This document shows, piece after piece, positions 15,464 through 24,516 of a stretch of DNA of 64,000 bases. The position numbers were made by a program, and so were the translations under genes. The notes under the pieces were generated by a model. The model saw only the letters and a list, made by a program, of their open reading frames with translations. It had not been told where the DNA came from and ran no database searches. The DNA is from Leptospira ainlahdjerensis (lineage in GTDB: Bacteria; Spirochaetota; Leptospiria; Leptospirales; Leptospiraceae). Each line of letters begins with the position of its first letter. Position 1 is the first letter of the stretch. The DNA is taken from contig NZ_JAFFPU010000069.1 of assembly GCF_016919175.1 (NCBI RefSeq), positions 1 through 64,000 on the forward strand, written 5' to 3'.

Positions 15464-16804
15464 ATGTTATTACAATTTACAGTCAATAATTTTAGTTCTT
15501 TTAAAGACGATGTGGTGCTCTCAATGATTCCTGCCAAAAGCCGATCAATGAAGGAGCATATTATTAAAGATGTTGTGGGAAAATCTACAGAAGCACTTCC
15601 CTTAATAGTCATCTATGGAGCTAATGCAAGCGGTAAAACAAACTTAGTCAGAGCTTTTCGATTCCTCAGAAAAATTATCTTACAAGGAACCCCTGCTGAT
15701 CAAAATATTCAAATTACTCCGCACAAACTTGATCCAATTACCGAAAAAGGTGCAACAAAATTTGAGATAATATTCAAACACAATAACGTAGTATATACCT
15801 ACGGATTTTTGTTAAATTCTAAAATAATCTTAGAAGAGTGGTTATTTGGATATTACACATCGCAAGAGTCAAAAATTTTTGAAAGAATTACAAAAGAAGA
15901 TGATGCAATTGTTGAGCCGGGTCAACGGCTAATCTCTGACGTTGAAAGTGCTGATTTTATTAAATATGTAGCAAAGGGAACGCGACCAAATCAACTATTT
16001 CTAACAGAAGGAAATGATAAAAATATCAAATTATTTAAGCCTGTTATTGAATGGATGCGCGAGAAATTAATAATCATTGGTCCGGATTCGCAATATCGAT
16101 CTTTAGCCTTTCGGGCTTTTAAAGATAAAAAATTTATAGAGTATCTATCTAAATTTCTGCAAGTCGCTGATACTGGAATTAATAAGATTCAATGTGAAGC
16201 CGAAGTATTTGATCCTGATAAGCACCTATCTGGATATCCAGCACAATTTAAGTTAAAAATTATGGAAGATGTAAATTCAAAATCATCGCAGTATATATCC
16301 ATTGGTACGCCCGATACAAAAGCGGCAATATCAAAGAACGAAAAAGACAGCTCCCTTACGTTCCTCCGATTAAAAACTGAGCATACTCGGACAGACGGGA
16401 AAGCAGTTCTTTTCGACATTAAGGAAGAATCTGATGGAACTCAAAGGTTAATGGATTTAGCTCCTATGTTTGTGGATATGGGAGATGAGTCAAGGGTGGT
16501 CATCATTGACGAACTTGATAGGAGTCTTCACACTCATTTATCAAGGCTTTTTATTCAGTCGTGTCTCGAAAGAGTCTCTGAAAAAAAAGCTACTGATCAA
16601 TTTATCGTAACATCGCATGACACTAATTTACTTGATCGCAGCTTACTGCGTAGAGATGAAATATTATTTATGGAAAAGGACAAAGCAGGAGCAAGTCATT
16701 TATCTAGTTTATCCGAATATAATGTTAGCGAAGGATTGAATTTTGAAAATGGATATCTAAATGGCAGATTTGGTGCTGTTCCAATTATAAAAAATACATT
16801 CTAA
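15464..16804 (+). CDS. rloA: RloA/AbiLi-like AAA ATPase (defence pair)
   Basis: A 446-residue ABC/SMC-type ATPase of the AAA_15/21 group. The N-terminus LLQFTVNNFSSFKD is typical, followed by Walker A GANASGKT (52-59), signature-like ESDGTQR (322-328), Walker B VVIIDE (345-350) and the H-loop TSHD (His385). There is no TOPRIM domain, so it is not an OLD nuclease by itself. The partner RloB gene follows after 10 bases, matching RloA-RloB and AbiL-type phage-defence pairs in which the ATPase senses and RloB is the TOPRIM-like effector. It is transcribed from a strong, nearly leaderless promoter. Confidence 0.8.
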   Translation: MLLQFTVNNFSSFKDDVVLSMIPAKSRSMKEHIIKDVVGKSTEALPLIVIYGANASGKTNLVRAFRFLRKIILQGTPADQNIQITPHKLDPITEKGATKFEIIFKHNNVVYTYGFLLNSKIILEEWLFGYYTSQESKIFERITKEDDAIVEPGQRLISDVESADFIKYVAKGTRPNQLFLTEGNDKNIKLFKPVIEWMREKLIIIGPDSQYRSLAFRAFKDKKFIEYLSKFLQVADTGINKIQCEAEVFDPDKHLSGYPAQFKLKIMEDVNSKSSQYISIGTPDTKAAISKNEKDSSLTFLRLKTEHTRTDGKAVLFDIKEESDGTQRLMDLAPMFVDMGDESRVVIIDELDRSLHTHLSRLFIQSCLERVSEKKATDQFIVTSHDTNLLDRSLLRRDEILFMEKDKAGASHLSSLSEYNVSEGLNFENGYLNGRFGAVPIIKNTF

Positions 16805-16814
16805 CAACTTAATT

Positions 16815-17435
16815 ATGGCTTTAACTTCTAGAAAAAAAAGACCTTTAAAGAGAGAGATGCTACCTCTTAGGGATGCGAGTTTGATTATAATCGCATGCGA
16901 AGGCCAAAAGACTGAAAAGCAATATTTTAATTCCGAAATATTTCATAGTTCAAGATTACAAGTCATTGTATTAGAGACTAAGGATGGCAATTCCGCACCA
17001 AAGCATATCTTAGAAAGGCTACGTAAATACAAAGATTCCTATAAATTAGAAGCGAACGATCAACTTTGGTTGATGATTGATGTAGATCGATGGCCAAATG
17101 AGCAAATTTCAGAAGTTTGCGGCGAGGCGCTAAAAATAAAAAATACATCTTTGGCAGTCAGTAATCCCTGCTTTGAAGTTTGGCTTTATCTCCATTTCGA
17201 AGCGATTAAGCAAACAGTAAATAGTAAAGACATTGAATCGATGCTTAAAGCGAAAATGGGTGGTTCGTATAATAAATCGAATTTAGAAATTGAACACTTT
17301 AAAGGTTCTATTATTGATGCCGTAGGGAGATCGAAAGAATTGGATAAAGATAAGGTTAGCGCGCGTTGGCCGGGAAATCCTGGCACTCACGTGTATAAAG
17401 TCATTGAGGAGATATGGAAAATAATTAAATCATAG
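16815..17435 (+). CDS. rloB: RloB/AbiLii-like TOPRIM-type protein
   Basis: A 206-residue RloB-family protein. Motifs seen: IACEGQKTEKQYF (Glu29, Glu34), LMIDVDRW (Asp89, Asp91) and SNPCFEVWLYLHF, the family hallmark, with a Lys-rich basic N-terminus. The acidic residues fit a TOPRIM-like metal site. The gene lies 10 bases after its ATPase partner and ends the two-gene unit. Known relatives take part in abortive infection; nuclease action on host tRNA or DNA is not proven from the sequence. Confidence 0.82.
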   Translation: MALTSRKKRPLKREMLPLRDASLIIIACEGQKTEKQYFNSEIFHSSRLQVIVLETKDGNSAPKHILERLRKYKDSYKLEANDQLWLMIDVDRWPNEQISEVCGEALKIKNTSLAVSNPCFEVWLYLHFEAIKQTVNSKDIESMLKAKMGGSYNKSNLEIEHFKGSIIDAVGRSKELDKDKVSARWPGNPGTHVYKVIEEIWKIIKS

Positions 17436-17610
17436 ATTAGAGTTACTGGAAGTAGCCTGTTGCATCTTTCAGTGATCTCAAATTCACTCTTTATCGATTT
17501 TGCTGAATTAAATAATATGATTTTAAGTTTAAATTTCATGGATTCTATAAATGAAAATATGCAAATTAATTACTATACTTATAGATGTAAAAGAAAATTA
17601 AAATAGGAGA

Positions 17611-17922
17611 ATGAAGATGAAAGAAGAATTCTTTGAAAAGGTTAAAAAGGCAAAGGCGGCCGTTGACGATCTCGCTCAGTCGTTAAGCACCACAAATATA
17701 AGCGTGCTTGCTTTAATTGCAACTCTTGATAATTATCCTAAGGATATTTTAACAGAGGAAAGGTTAAATCAATGGGATACGCAATACTTAAGTGAAAATA
17801 ATAAGATTATAGAAAGGTTTGCAAAAGAATTAGAGGCTCAAAAGAATACAGTAGAATTGATATTTAAAAAGAAGGGTGTGGAATTCGTAAAAGGATCAAT
17901 GCTCGATAGATATGGTTTATAA
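17611..17922 (+). CDS. Hypothetical helical 103-residue protein
   Basis: An almost wholly helical, charged protein with no recognised motif. AGGAG precedes the ATG at 17611, and a TATACT -10 lies at 17574-17579, so it has its own promoter. It is followed after 20 bases by an HNH_5 gene, which it may regulate, inhibit or target. Such a small gene ahead of a nuclease would suit an antitoxin or adaptor, but this is inference. Confidence 0.55.
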   Translation: MKMKEEFFEKVKKAKAAVDDLAQSLSTTNISVLALIATLDNYPKDILTEERLNQWDTQYLSENNKIIERFAKELEAQKNTVELIFKKKGVEFVKGSMLDRYGL

Positions 17923-17942
17923 TTAATTCGTAATATTTTTAA

Positions 17943-19304
17943 TTGGCAAATGCTAAGCGTGTAGACTTTGTTTGGAAAACTAAAAATAAATGGGTATTCT
18001 ATCTGGAATTCACAATCTTAAGCGAGAAGGATCGGATATCATTCGGTTTTGAGGATGAGAATAATCCAAATATTCCATTATTTACAAAGCGTTTTTTTTT
18101 AGCTTTGGATGATTCAGAGATCGATTCTTTCAACTTCCTTTCTTTCAATTATTTGCAAACTATGTCGACAGAGCTTCTCAATAGACTGCGGAAGGAAGTT
18201 TCTCAATTTGCTGAGACAAATCCAAGTTTAAATAGAGTTGTAGCTTTTCTTAAACGCATACCATCGGGTACACATTTTTATATATTACCATTTACTCCAA
18301 GTTTAGAGCAGCTTATTACTTATAATATTAAATTAAAAGTTATGAATTCCCATCCAAAACTAAACCAGGAAGAAACGGTTGAGTTTGTTAACGAAGAAGT
18401 TCAACGGGTTCAATCCTTAATTGGCCACACTATAGAAAATTTCGAAATTATTGTAGCTAATATCGGTAGAAAATTTAGGTACGGCGAGTTTGATAGAGCG
18501 AAACGTATTTGTCGTTTTTGTAATGGCACAACCTCTACAGGAGTTACTTTTAATTCCGAGGCACATTTAATTCCAGAAGGTATTGGAAATAAATATGCAT
18601 TTAATAATGAAGAATGTGATGAATGCAATATAAATAGATTTGGACCAGGGATTGAGAAAGATTTCTTGGAATTTTTTGCGTTCTTCAGACTTTTCTATAG
18701 AATACGTGGGAAGGAAAATTTTGAAACTTGGAAATATCGTGATGCGCGGGTTTCAACTGAAACAGGCACCATCTCCATTACGATTCAACAAAATGAAATC
18801 GGTGAAATTGAGGGAAAGGCTCCACCTGAGACAGTTTCATTGCAATCGTTCAGGCCCATAAAATATATGAATTTATACCGAGCATTAGCCAAGTTTGCTA
18901 TAGGATTAATTCCTGCTAAGTTTTTGCCGGACTTATCGACAACAATCGATTGGATAAATGGAAATCAAGCTACGGCTACTCTGCCACACATAGCTATATG
19001 TATTAATACGGGTATTCACTTTAAAAATGCACAGCTAACTCTTTATATCCGAAAAGAAACGGCCGATAAAAAACTCTGGCCTAGAGTTTTTGTCGAACTC
19101 CATTTTGGCTCAATCGCAATAATATTTATTCTACCATTCTTTGATGTATGTGAAGACCAGTTCATAACTCCTTCGAATTTTCAAGACCTATTGAAAAGAT
19201 TTCGCCAATATCAAGGGGCTAGTTGGAACTACTGGGATTTAAACAACGATATCGAAGCCAAATATGAATTTCAAATTGATTTTCAAAAAAATGGTGATTC
19301 GTAA
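17943..19304 (+). CDS. HNH_5-type endonuclease-like protein with long N-terminal domain
   Basis: A 453-residue protein starting at TTG 17943 (weak site, probably coupled to the gene 20 bases upstream). Residues 1-180 are an unrecognised alpha/beta domain. The nuclease module follows: Cys190-x2-Cys193, SEAHLIPEGIGNK (His208), Cys225-x2-Cys228-Asn229. It is the same HNH_5 layout as the gene at 9482 but differs in domain order, with the nuclease in the middle rather than at the N-terminus. The C-terminal 210 residues are not recognised. Likely effector of a defence unit with the 103-residue protein. Confidence 0.65.
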   Translation: MANAKRVDFVWKTKNKWVFYLEFTILSEKDRISFGFEDENNPNIPLFTKRFFLALDDSEIDSFNFLSFNYLQTMSTELLNRLRKEVSQFAETNPSLNRVVAFLKRIPSGTHFYILPFTPSLEQLITYNIKLKVMNSHPKLNQEETVEFVNEEVQRVQSLIGHTIENFEIIVANIGRKFRYGEFDRAKRICRFCNGTTSTGVTFNSEAHLIPEGIGNKYAFNNEECDECNINRFGPGIEKDFLEFFAFFRLFYRIRGKENFETWKYRDARVSTETGTISITIQQNEIGEIEGKAPPETVSLQSFRPIKYMNLYRALAKFAIGLIPAKFLPDLSTTIDWINGNQATATLPHIAICINTGIHFKNAQLTLYIRKETADKKLWPRVFVELHFGSIAIIFILPFFDVCEDQFITPSNFQDLLKRFRQYQGASWNYWDLNNDIEAKYEFQIDFQKNGDS

Positions 19305-19432
19305 AAGGTTAATTAAAGCGCCTACAAAAGGGCCGAAAACCCAATTCGATCATGAATAAGAATCGTAGATTTTATTGAATCCGGTTCTGGGAGAAACTTT
19401 AGACGGTATATTATTAAAATATTTTATAACTA

Positions 19433-20800
19433 TCAATTAGATTCACTCTTTGTCTTCTTGAAAAAGCCGAATAATTTTTTACCTATTGAATCATTAATAG
19501 CATTATCTAAAAGCTCTTGATCCCTTAATGCAAATTTGTAATTTCTATCTATTTCTTTCGTCATGTAGTTCTTTAATAAATCCATTCTTAGATATATATT
19601 GGCTTCAAATATTTGCTCTGGAGTTAGGCTGTATTCAGCCGAACTTAAGTTTACAACATCTTGGGCTAAAATTGACATTTTAGAAAGAGACATTTTTTCA
19701 GCCTGAATATCCATAATTTTTAAGATTAACAATTTCAGAATATAATAACTTGCGGTTATTATACCTGATGATAGTAATACGGATGGCATCTTTAGTATAA
19801 TTATATCGGACACTTTCCCTAAACTCAGTAACCCTATTATCTCTAATAATGAAAGAGTGCTGTTATAAAGATTTATAGTAATCAATACCATTAATGACAT
19901 TGGAATTAAAGAAAGGGCCCCATACGCCAAAATATACTGGTTTCCTTGGATTGAAAATGAAGCGTACTCATTGCTATACAAAGCAGACTCATTTTTTAGT
20001 ATTCGAATTGTGGATTGCTTTTCTACAATTTCATCGCTAAGCTTTTTGTTTTCCCCATCAAGATTTCTATTTTTAGATTCGAGGTCGCTGAACTCGATAG
20101 TTCTGGATAATATTTCACTGTTTAATTTTGAAGCTGATTCGGACCTTTCTTGTAGTTGCGTTTCGTAAACGACTATATCATTCTGCAACTTAATTAATGT
20201 TTCTTCTGAGGTTCTAATATTATTTTTATTTGATTCGAGCTGGAAAACATTTTCTCCAATAGAGGCATTTAGTCCGTTAAGCTCATTCTCTATCTTAAGC
20301 TTTTCGGCTTCGAAGATTTGTTTTTCTTCTATTATTTTCTTTTCTGTTTCTTCTTTAAAAGTTTTAATTTTGCTGAGCGGCTCTAGATTTTCTTCTATTT
20401 TGCTCAATGGAATACCATGAAATCTCATTCCATTGATTTTCAACTTTTCCGACGTAAACCAGCCAGTATTGTACGATAAAAAAATCTCAGAAACGATGGT
20501 GTTAATTGGAACAGAATATAAATTTTCAGCAGATTCATTTTCTGATAATCTAAATAGTTTCGAGTGATTATCGAATAAGTCTTTACCGACAATACTTATT
20601 TTATCCAAACCTAAATTATCTGATGAAATGTCGATGCGACTAAGAAAAAATGGAGTTAATAGTGTAACTGTAATACCATCGGTTCCCACTTTTAGTTCAA
20701 ACTTTTCTTTGGAGTTATAAAGGACTTTGGCTTCTTCTTTATAACTAACTAAGAAACTCTCTATTTCCTCATATTCAAATTTATCTTCGCTTTCCATCAA
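19433..20800 (-). CDS. Coiled-coil membrane protein, unknown function
   Basis: A 455-residue protein. An N-terminal strand-rich domain (1-140) is followed by a long coiled coil (about 140-280, rich in Glu, Lys, Ile and Leu heptads), two or three membrane helices (about 295-315, 320-340 and 345-365) and a charged C-terminal helical tail. It resembles in layout, though not in sequence, the C-terminal half of the protein at 10492. It lies between the defence genes and the lysis genes, convergent with the former and on the same strand as the latter. Membrane-damage effector or superinfection-exclusion roles are speculative. Confidence 0.5.
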   Translation of the reverse strand: MMESEDKFEYEEIESFLVSYKEEAKVLYNSKEKFELKVGTDGITVTLLTPFFLSRIDISSDNLGLDKISIVGKDLFDNHSKLFRLSENESAENLYSVPINTIVSEIFLSYNTGWFTSEKLKINGMRFHGIPLSKIEENLEPLSKIKTFKEETEKKIIEEKQIFEAEKLKIENELNGLNASIGENVFQLESNKNNIRTSEETLIKLQNDIVVYETQLQERSESASKLNSEILSRTIEFSDLESKNRNLDGENKKLSDEIVEKQSTIRILKNESALYSNEYASFSIQGNQYILAYGALSLIPMSLMVLITINLYNSTLSLLEIIGLLSLGKVSDIIILKMPSVLLSSGIITASYYILKLLILKIMDIQAEKMSLSKMSILAQDVVNLSSAEYSLTPEQIFEANIYLRMDLLKNYMTKEIDRNYKFALRDQELLDNAINDSIGKKLFGFFKKTKSESN

Positions 20801-20882
20801 TTGAATGTCCCTTCTTAAAAAATTATATTGATTTGAGAATGATTACTTATCAAATATTAGAGAAACTAGATAGGCAATCAAT

Positions 20883-20905
20883 AAAAAAAGACCCCTTTCG
20901 AGGTC
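20883..20905 (-). terminator. Rho-independent terminator closing the late phage operon
   Basis: Read leftward, GACCTC-GAAA-GGGGTC is a 6-bp stem (one G-T pair) with a GAAA tetraloop, followed by seven T. It lies 32 bases after the stop of the spanin-like gene at 20937, marking the end of the leftward virion/lysis transcript. Confidence 0.8.
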
Positions 20906-20936
20906 AGCGCGAGTGAGTTAGAAAGGAGAGAAATGA

Positions 20937-21374
20937 TTACTCTGTAGGAGAACTCTTAGGAGGGAAAATAGAGAGGATTTTAGAAATTCCGCCTATTGCC
21001 TTAGATCCGATTCCGGAGACGTATAAAAAAATTCCGGCAAATAAAGAGACAGCTCCCCCTATCAAAAAAACAGTAATCCAATTCTTAATAGAGCGCCCGA
21101 ATTCGGCGTCCGATTTTCTGCCTTCGGCAACCTTCTTCCAATATTCAGAGACTTCTTTCATCTTTAAATAGGCGTCAAGTGCTCGCGCTCGACCGGATTC
21201 GTTGTCGATACAAATCTGTTCTAGTTCCGATGGATCCGAAGTCTTTTTCCGACTTGTTTGATTCTCTTTCAAGTTTCGAGTTTCCTTTTTGAAATCAAAC
21301 ACCGGTTCTAACGGAGGAGAAAAACAACCTGTAAAGAAAAAGGCGAGAATGAGTAAAATGAGAACCAACTTCAT
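20937..21374 (-). CDS. Lipoprotein with C-terminal membrane helix (unimolecular-spanin-like)
   Basis: A 145-residue protein with a lipobox FFTGC (Cys17) at the N-terminus, a charged helical middle with an internal Pro/Lys/Thr-rich linker, and a membrane helix near residues 98-122. An outer-membrane lipid anchor plus inner-membrane helix in one chain is the layout of a u-spanin, which fuses inner and outer membranes at lysis. It is the last gene of the late operon, behind a holin-like gene that it overlaps by ATGA. A tail of about 20 residues after the helix is unlike the best-known u-spanin. Confidence 0.55.
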   Translation of the reverse strand: MKLVLILLILAFFFTGCFSPPLEPVFDFKKETRNLKENQTSRKKTSDPSELEQICIDNESGRARALDAYLKMKEVSEYWKKVAEGRKSDAEFGRSIKNWITVFLIGGAVSLFAGIFLYVSGIGSKAIGGISKILSIFPPKSSPTE

Positions 21375-21709
21375 GGATTCCCTCTCCTCGCTTTTGAGAT
21401 AAACTCACCGACGGCTTTTAGAATTTCACCGGTTTTAAACCAAGACATGAGAACGATTCCGGAAGTAAGAAAAAGTCCGTGAACACTGACTCCCCCGTAA
21501 CCTTCGGATATTTTTTGTTCCGGAGTTGTATAGAGAATATAAAGGCCGACCAGAACGAAGAATAGACCGAGCCAAAAGGCTTGGTTACTTCTTCTAAATA
21601 CGTTTTTGTTTACTATAATAGAATGGTTTAGTTTTGATTCTAATTCACGAGCTTCTTGCGAGTCTGGCTGTAAGTTTAAAACTTCTTTGGCTTTTAGTGG
21701 CTGATTCAT
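21371..21709 (-). CDS. Holin-like two-helix membrane protein
   Basis: A 112-residue protein with a charged N-terminal 40 residues, then two membrane helices (about 46-62 and 75-93) separated by a short loop with EQKISEG, and a basic C-terminus. Size, topology and location between a lysin candidate and a spanin-like gene support a holin. The stop overlaps the next start (ATGA at 21371-21374). Holins share little sequence, so the call rests on context. Confidence 0.5.
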   Translation of the reverse strand: MNQPLKAKEVLNLQPDSQEARELESKLNHSIIVNKNVFRRSNQAFWLGLFFVLVGLYILYTTPEQKISEGYGGVSVHGLFLTSGIVLMSWFKTGEILKAVGEFISKARRGNP

Positions 21710-21750
21710 TCATAAAAAGTAACATGATCCTAAAAATCGGAATTAGTAGT

Positions 21751-22431
21751 TCACGCATTAGAATCTAAGATATTCTTTATTGAATCTTGATTAAATAGTG
21801 CATAACAAAAACCAGGGAATTTTGGGTCCGTCTGACGGGCTTTTAGTTCGGCTCCTTGAAAGACGGAGATAAGAGATAACCATTCGGGGTGATTCCAATA
21901 AGCACGAGTTACCGTACACCCAAGGGAACTTACGCCAACGTAATCCTTCTCCATACCTTGCGCGTGAATATTGATTCCGATATAACCTTTGAAGAGGGGA
22001 TCTAAGTTGTTCCAAACATGATCGCCGTTAGCATCTCGCCGGAAAGAAAATTGAGAGGCTTGATTAAAAGCAATGTGTCCGTGATGAAGACCGATTTTAA
22101 CCAAATACATCCCCTCTTCTACTCTCGCTTCTCCTTCGGTAACGCCGTATTTGAGAAGTGTTTCTTTGGAAACCTTACCGGGATCCATCGTAACGACTCG
22201 ACTCCCCCAGGAATTCCCGCCGGGAAGAATATTGAAAAGAACGTCATTGAACTTGTCGAAACGATCGTCGTTCAAAAAGACTTGGTTGTTCTCTATTGAA
22301 ATCCCTCGAACACCGATTAAGACGTGATTGTTTTCGAAATCTAATCGCGGCCAATTCTTTCTTTCCTCAGTTGACTGATAGCGGTGTTTTGTTTCTTCGA
22401 TTAAAGCGGGGATAAAATGTTCGTATTCCAT
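21751..22431 (-). CDS. L,D-transpeptidase-fold protein, endolysin candidate
   Basis: A 226-residue protein carrying INIHAQG (His156) followed by SSLGC (Ser169-Cys172), which matches the HxxG...SxGC catalytic signature of YkuD-type L,D-transpeptidases. There is no signal peptide. It lies directly before holin- and spanin-like genes, where a phage endolysin is expected, so a peptidoglycan-cleaving use of this fold is inferred. The spacing between His and Cys (16 residues) fits the family. No lysozyme, amidase or other lysin was seen in the window. Confidence 0.55.
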   Translation of the reverse strand: MEYEHFIPALIEETKHRYQSTEERKNWPRLDFENNHVLIGVRGISIENNQVFLNDDRFDKFNDVLFNILPGGNSWGSRVVTMDPGKVSKETLLKYGVTEGEARVEEGMYLVKIGLHHGHIAFNQASQFSFRRDANGDHVWNNLDPLFKGYIGINIHAQGMEKDYVGVSSLGCTVTRAYWNHPEWLSLISVFQGAELKARQTDPKFPGFCYALFNQDSIKNILDSNA

Positions 22432-22476
22432 TTCCCGATCATTTTCGAGAAATGTATATCGGAGAAGATCTTAGAG

Positions 22477-23028
22477 TTAGTGATTCTTTACATATTCGGT
22501 ATAATCATTTAAGTAAAGTTCGATTCGACCTGAGTTGGACCCTGCTCTGTGTCTTTGCAAATCTAAATATAGTTTTACAGCGTCCGGAGAATCCGTCGGA
22601 AACTTTATCACCAACCGAATTCCGTTAAACTCGGAAACGTAGTCCGTGAATTTGTGTAAAGCAGAACTGCCGGCCGCGCTGATCGAGCCGTAGTGGGCAA
22701 ATTCAATCTTAATAGATTCTAAACCGTTCTCTTTTGCTTTTGTATAAAGAGAAATGAGATCTTGGTACAATGTGTCAGATGTCTTTGTAGCAAGCTTTCG
22801 ATCTAAAAAAATATCAAGCCTTGTGACTTCTCTGATCGATCTGAAATATGGACTCGTAACGGGATACGGTTCTTGATTTTTTAAACTACTTAGTTTTCTT
22901 TTCTCTTTGAACTTTTTTAGAACCCATCTTAGGATTTGAGTCAAAATCATAGCGATTGTTCCGATGAGACCCAAATAATTTTGCATGTCCTTGTCTTCTA
23001 CTTCCGGCAATTTATTAATTTCTCCCAT
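22477..23028 (-). CDS. Hypothetical single-pass membrane protein of the late operon
   Basis: A 183-residue protein with one membrane helix (about 17-38), a basic stretch KKFKEKRK after it, and a soluble alpha/beta domain of about 110 residues. The pattern SIKIEFAHYGSISAAGSSALHKFTDYV recalls a STAS-like fold, but this is weak. It starts right at the stop of the preceding structural gene (TAA-ATG) and precedes the lysin. A role in lysis timing or superinfection is possible. Confidence 0.45.
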   Translation of the reverse strand: MGEINKLPEVEDKDMQNYLGLIGTIAMILTQILRWVLKKFKEKRKLSSLKNQEPYPVTSPYFRSIREVTRLDIFLDRKLATKTSDTLYQDLISLYTKAKENGLESIKIEFAHYGSISAAGSSALHKFTDYVSEFNGIRLVIKFPTDSPDAVKLYLDLQRHRAGSNSGRIELYLNDYTEYVKNH

Positions 23029-23970
23029 TTATCCGAGCGCACCAAAACTAATTCCCGTATATCTGAGCTTCCCGGTTTTCCACCAATCTTTTAGCTCATT
23101 ACTGAATTGTTTGATTCTTGCACCGTAGAAAGCGTTTTCCGCCGACATGGTTGTCCCTATACTCTCGCTAATAACCCCGACTGAAGTTGAATAGTTGGCA
23201 ACCCCGCCGATGATCCCTTCCCCATAGGAAGAAAGAAGGCATATCGCGAAGTATTTGAGAATTTGATCTTTTAAGTCTCTTGGAACGCGCGAAGCATGAT
23301 CGTAACCGGAAGTATAATCCACTTGATACGCACCCGGTAAGGTTCCGTTTGAACCCGTCATCCCACGCCAGGCTTGAATTCCCATCGTAGGCATAGGCAT
23401 ATTTCCCCAAGGCGCTCTTGTATAGACTGCACGAAGTATTCCAGTTTTGTATTGGATTGTAGCTTTGTGAGTTAGATCAATAAAGGTAGATCCATTAAAG
23501 GGGTAAGTAAGAACCCACCTGTGAAGACGACAAAGATTCTTCCTTCTTAGTTTTAGAAAAAAGTTCGTTCCCTTAGAAGAATCATAATCGTAAACATCAT
23601 CCCATTCTGCAAAGTCTTCGATTTTTCCGATTCGCGGTTCTAAATCATATCTTCCATTCTGTCCGGGTAGAGGTCTGCTTCTCCAAAGTCTCGGATATAT
23701 ATCCCAATCAATTTCGTTTGCAAAAGCGCGCACTGTTTGATCGACCCAATTTTTTAATTGGAAATCTTCTAGTTGAGTTCCGCGAGTTGTCATAAGAGGT
23801 TCGTTTCCGAAAAACATGATTCGGCGAAGTTCGTCCGGATGGATTAATGTTCCCCAACTAGGTAGAGACTGAACGCTTGTTTGAAACTCAGGATAAATTC
23901 GCGCGGACAGATCGTGGTATTCGTAGTCCTCGGCTTGTGTGTTTAAGTCGCCATCGAATCCGAAACTCAT
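23029..23970 (-). CDS. Phage virion structural protein (head-tail connector candidate)
   Basis: A 313-residue soluble protein with Trp/Tyr-rich middle, and a helical C-terminus (LKDQILKYFAICLLSSYGEGIIGGVANYSTSVGVISES... FSNELKDWWKTGKLRYTGISFGALG) that recurs in myovirus structural proteins of unknown placement. It lies near the portal gene and small late genes. I do not recognise an exact family; connector or adaptor is a guess from position. Confidence 0.45.
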   Translation of the reverse strand: MSFGFDGDLNTQAEDYEYHDLSARIYPEFQTSVQSLPSWGTLIHPDELRRIMFFGNEPLMTTRGTQLEDFQLKNWVDQTVRAFANEIDWDIYPRLWRSRPLPGQNGRYDLEPRIGKIEDFAEWDDVYDYDSSKGTNFFLKLRRKNLCRLHRWVLTYPFNGSTFIDLTHKATIQYKTGILRAVYTRAPWGNMPMPTMGIQAWRGMTGSNGTLPGAYQVDYTSGYDHASRVPRDLKDQILKYFAICLLSSYGEGIIGGVANYSTSVGVISESIGTTMSAENAFYGARIKQFSNELKDWWKTGKLRYTGISFGALG

Positions 23971-24053
23971 CGGAACTCTCGATTGCGATTTTTTAGAATG
24001 TTAGAGTAACTGACTGTTTTGAAATTCACTCATCAAATATAGGAGTTATTGTA

Positions 24054-24515
24054 TTAATCGGAAAAGAACTGCGACTTAGCGAATTCAAGATGATCGATCG
24101 GAAGCGAATATGTTTTTCCGGAGGTTAGTTCGCATATTACAGTTTTTCCGTCGTCCGCTACTTGTTTCACTTTTGCAAGCATCCCTCCGACATTTGCTTT
24201 TCCTTTTGCGTAAACCCTCATAATCATACCGGGCTTTGGAAGTTTAGGACCAGCACCATACGTTTTTCTTTGTTCTCGCGCTTCGGTTTCAAATGCCTTG
24301 TGACGTTCCGTCATTTCTTTTATGAGAGCTTGTTCTTTTTCGTTATGAACGGAAGTATGTTGGATTCGACTTCTTTGATGTTTTGCAACTTCAACTTTCT
24401 TTTCTCTGGGAGTTAAAACATCACTTCCGGTTTTCGTATTTCGGAAGGCCATATAATCGCCTCCCTTACCGTGTACGAGAACCTTTTTCTTAACTAAGTT
24501 CGTACTTGAAATCAT
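24054..24515 (-). CDS. Small basic phage protein with VHGKxGxY motif
   Basis: A 153-residue protein with a Lys-rich helical middle and a C-terminal SH3-like strand region (MIMRVYAKGKANVGGMLAKVKQVADDGKTVICELTSGKTYSLPIDHLEF). Near the start it has KKKVLVHGKGGDYMAFR. The polyvalent protein at 58303 contains the closely similar KKIVVHGKHGNYVSTR, so the two phage proteins share a module, perhaps a packaging or protease-processing peptide. It is one base downstream of the 101-residue gene. Confidence 0.55.
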   Translation of the reverse strand: MISSTNLVKKKVLVHGKGGDYMAFRNTKTGSDVLTPREKKVEVAKHQRSRIQHTSVHNEKEQALIKEMTERHKAFETEAREQRKTYGAGPKLPKPGMIMRVYAKGKANVGGMLAKVKQVADDGKTVICELTSGKTYSLPIDHLEFAKSQFFSD

Positions 24516-24516
24516 T

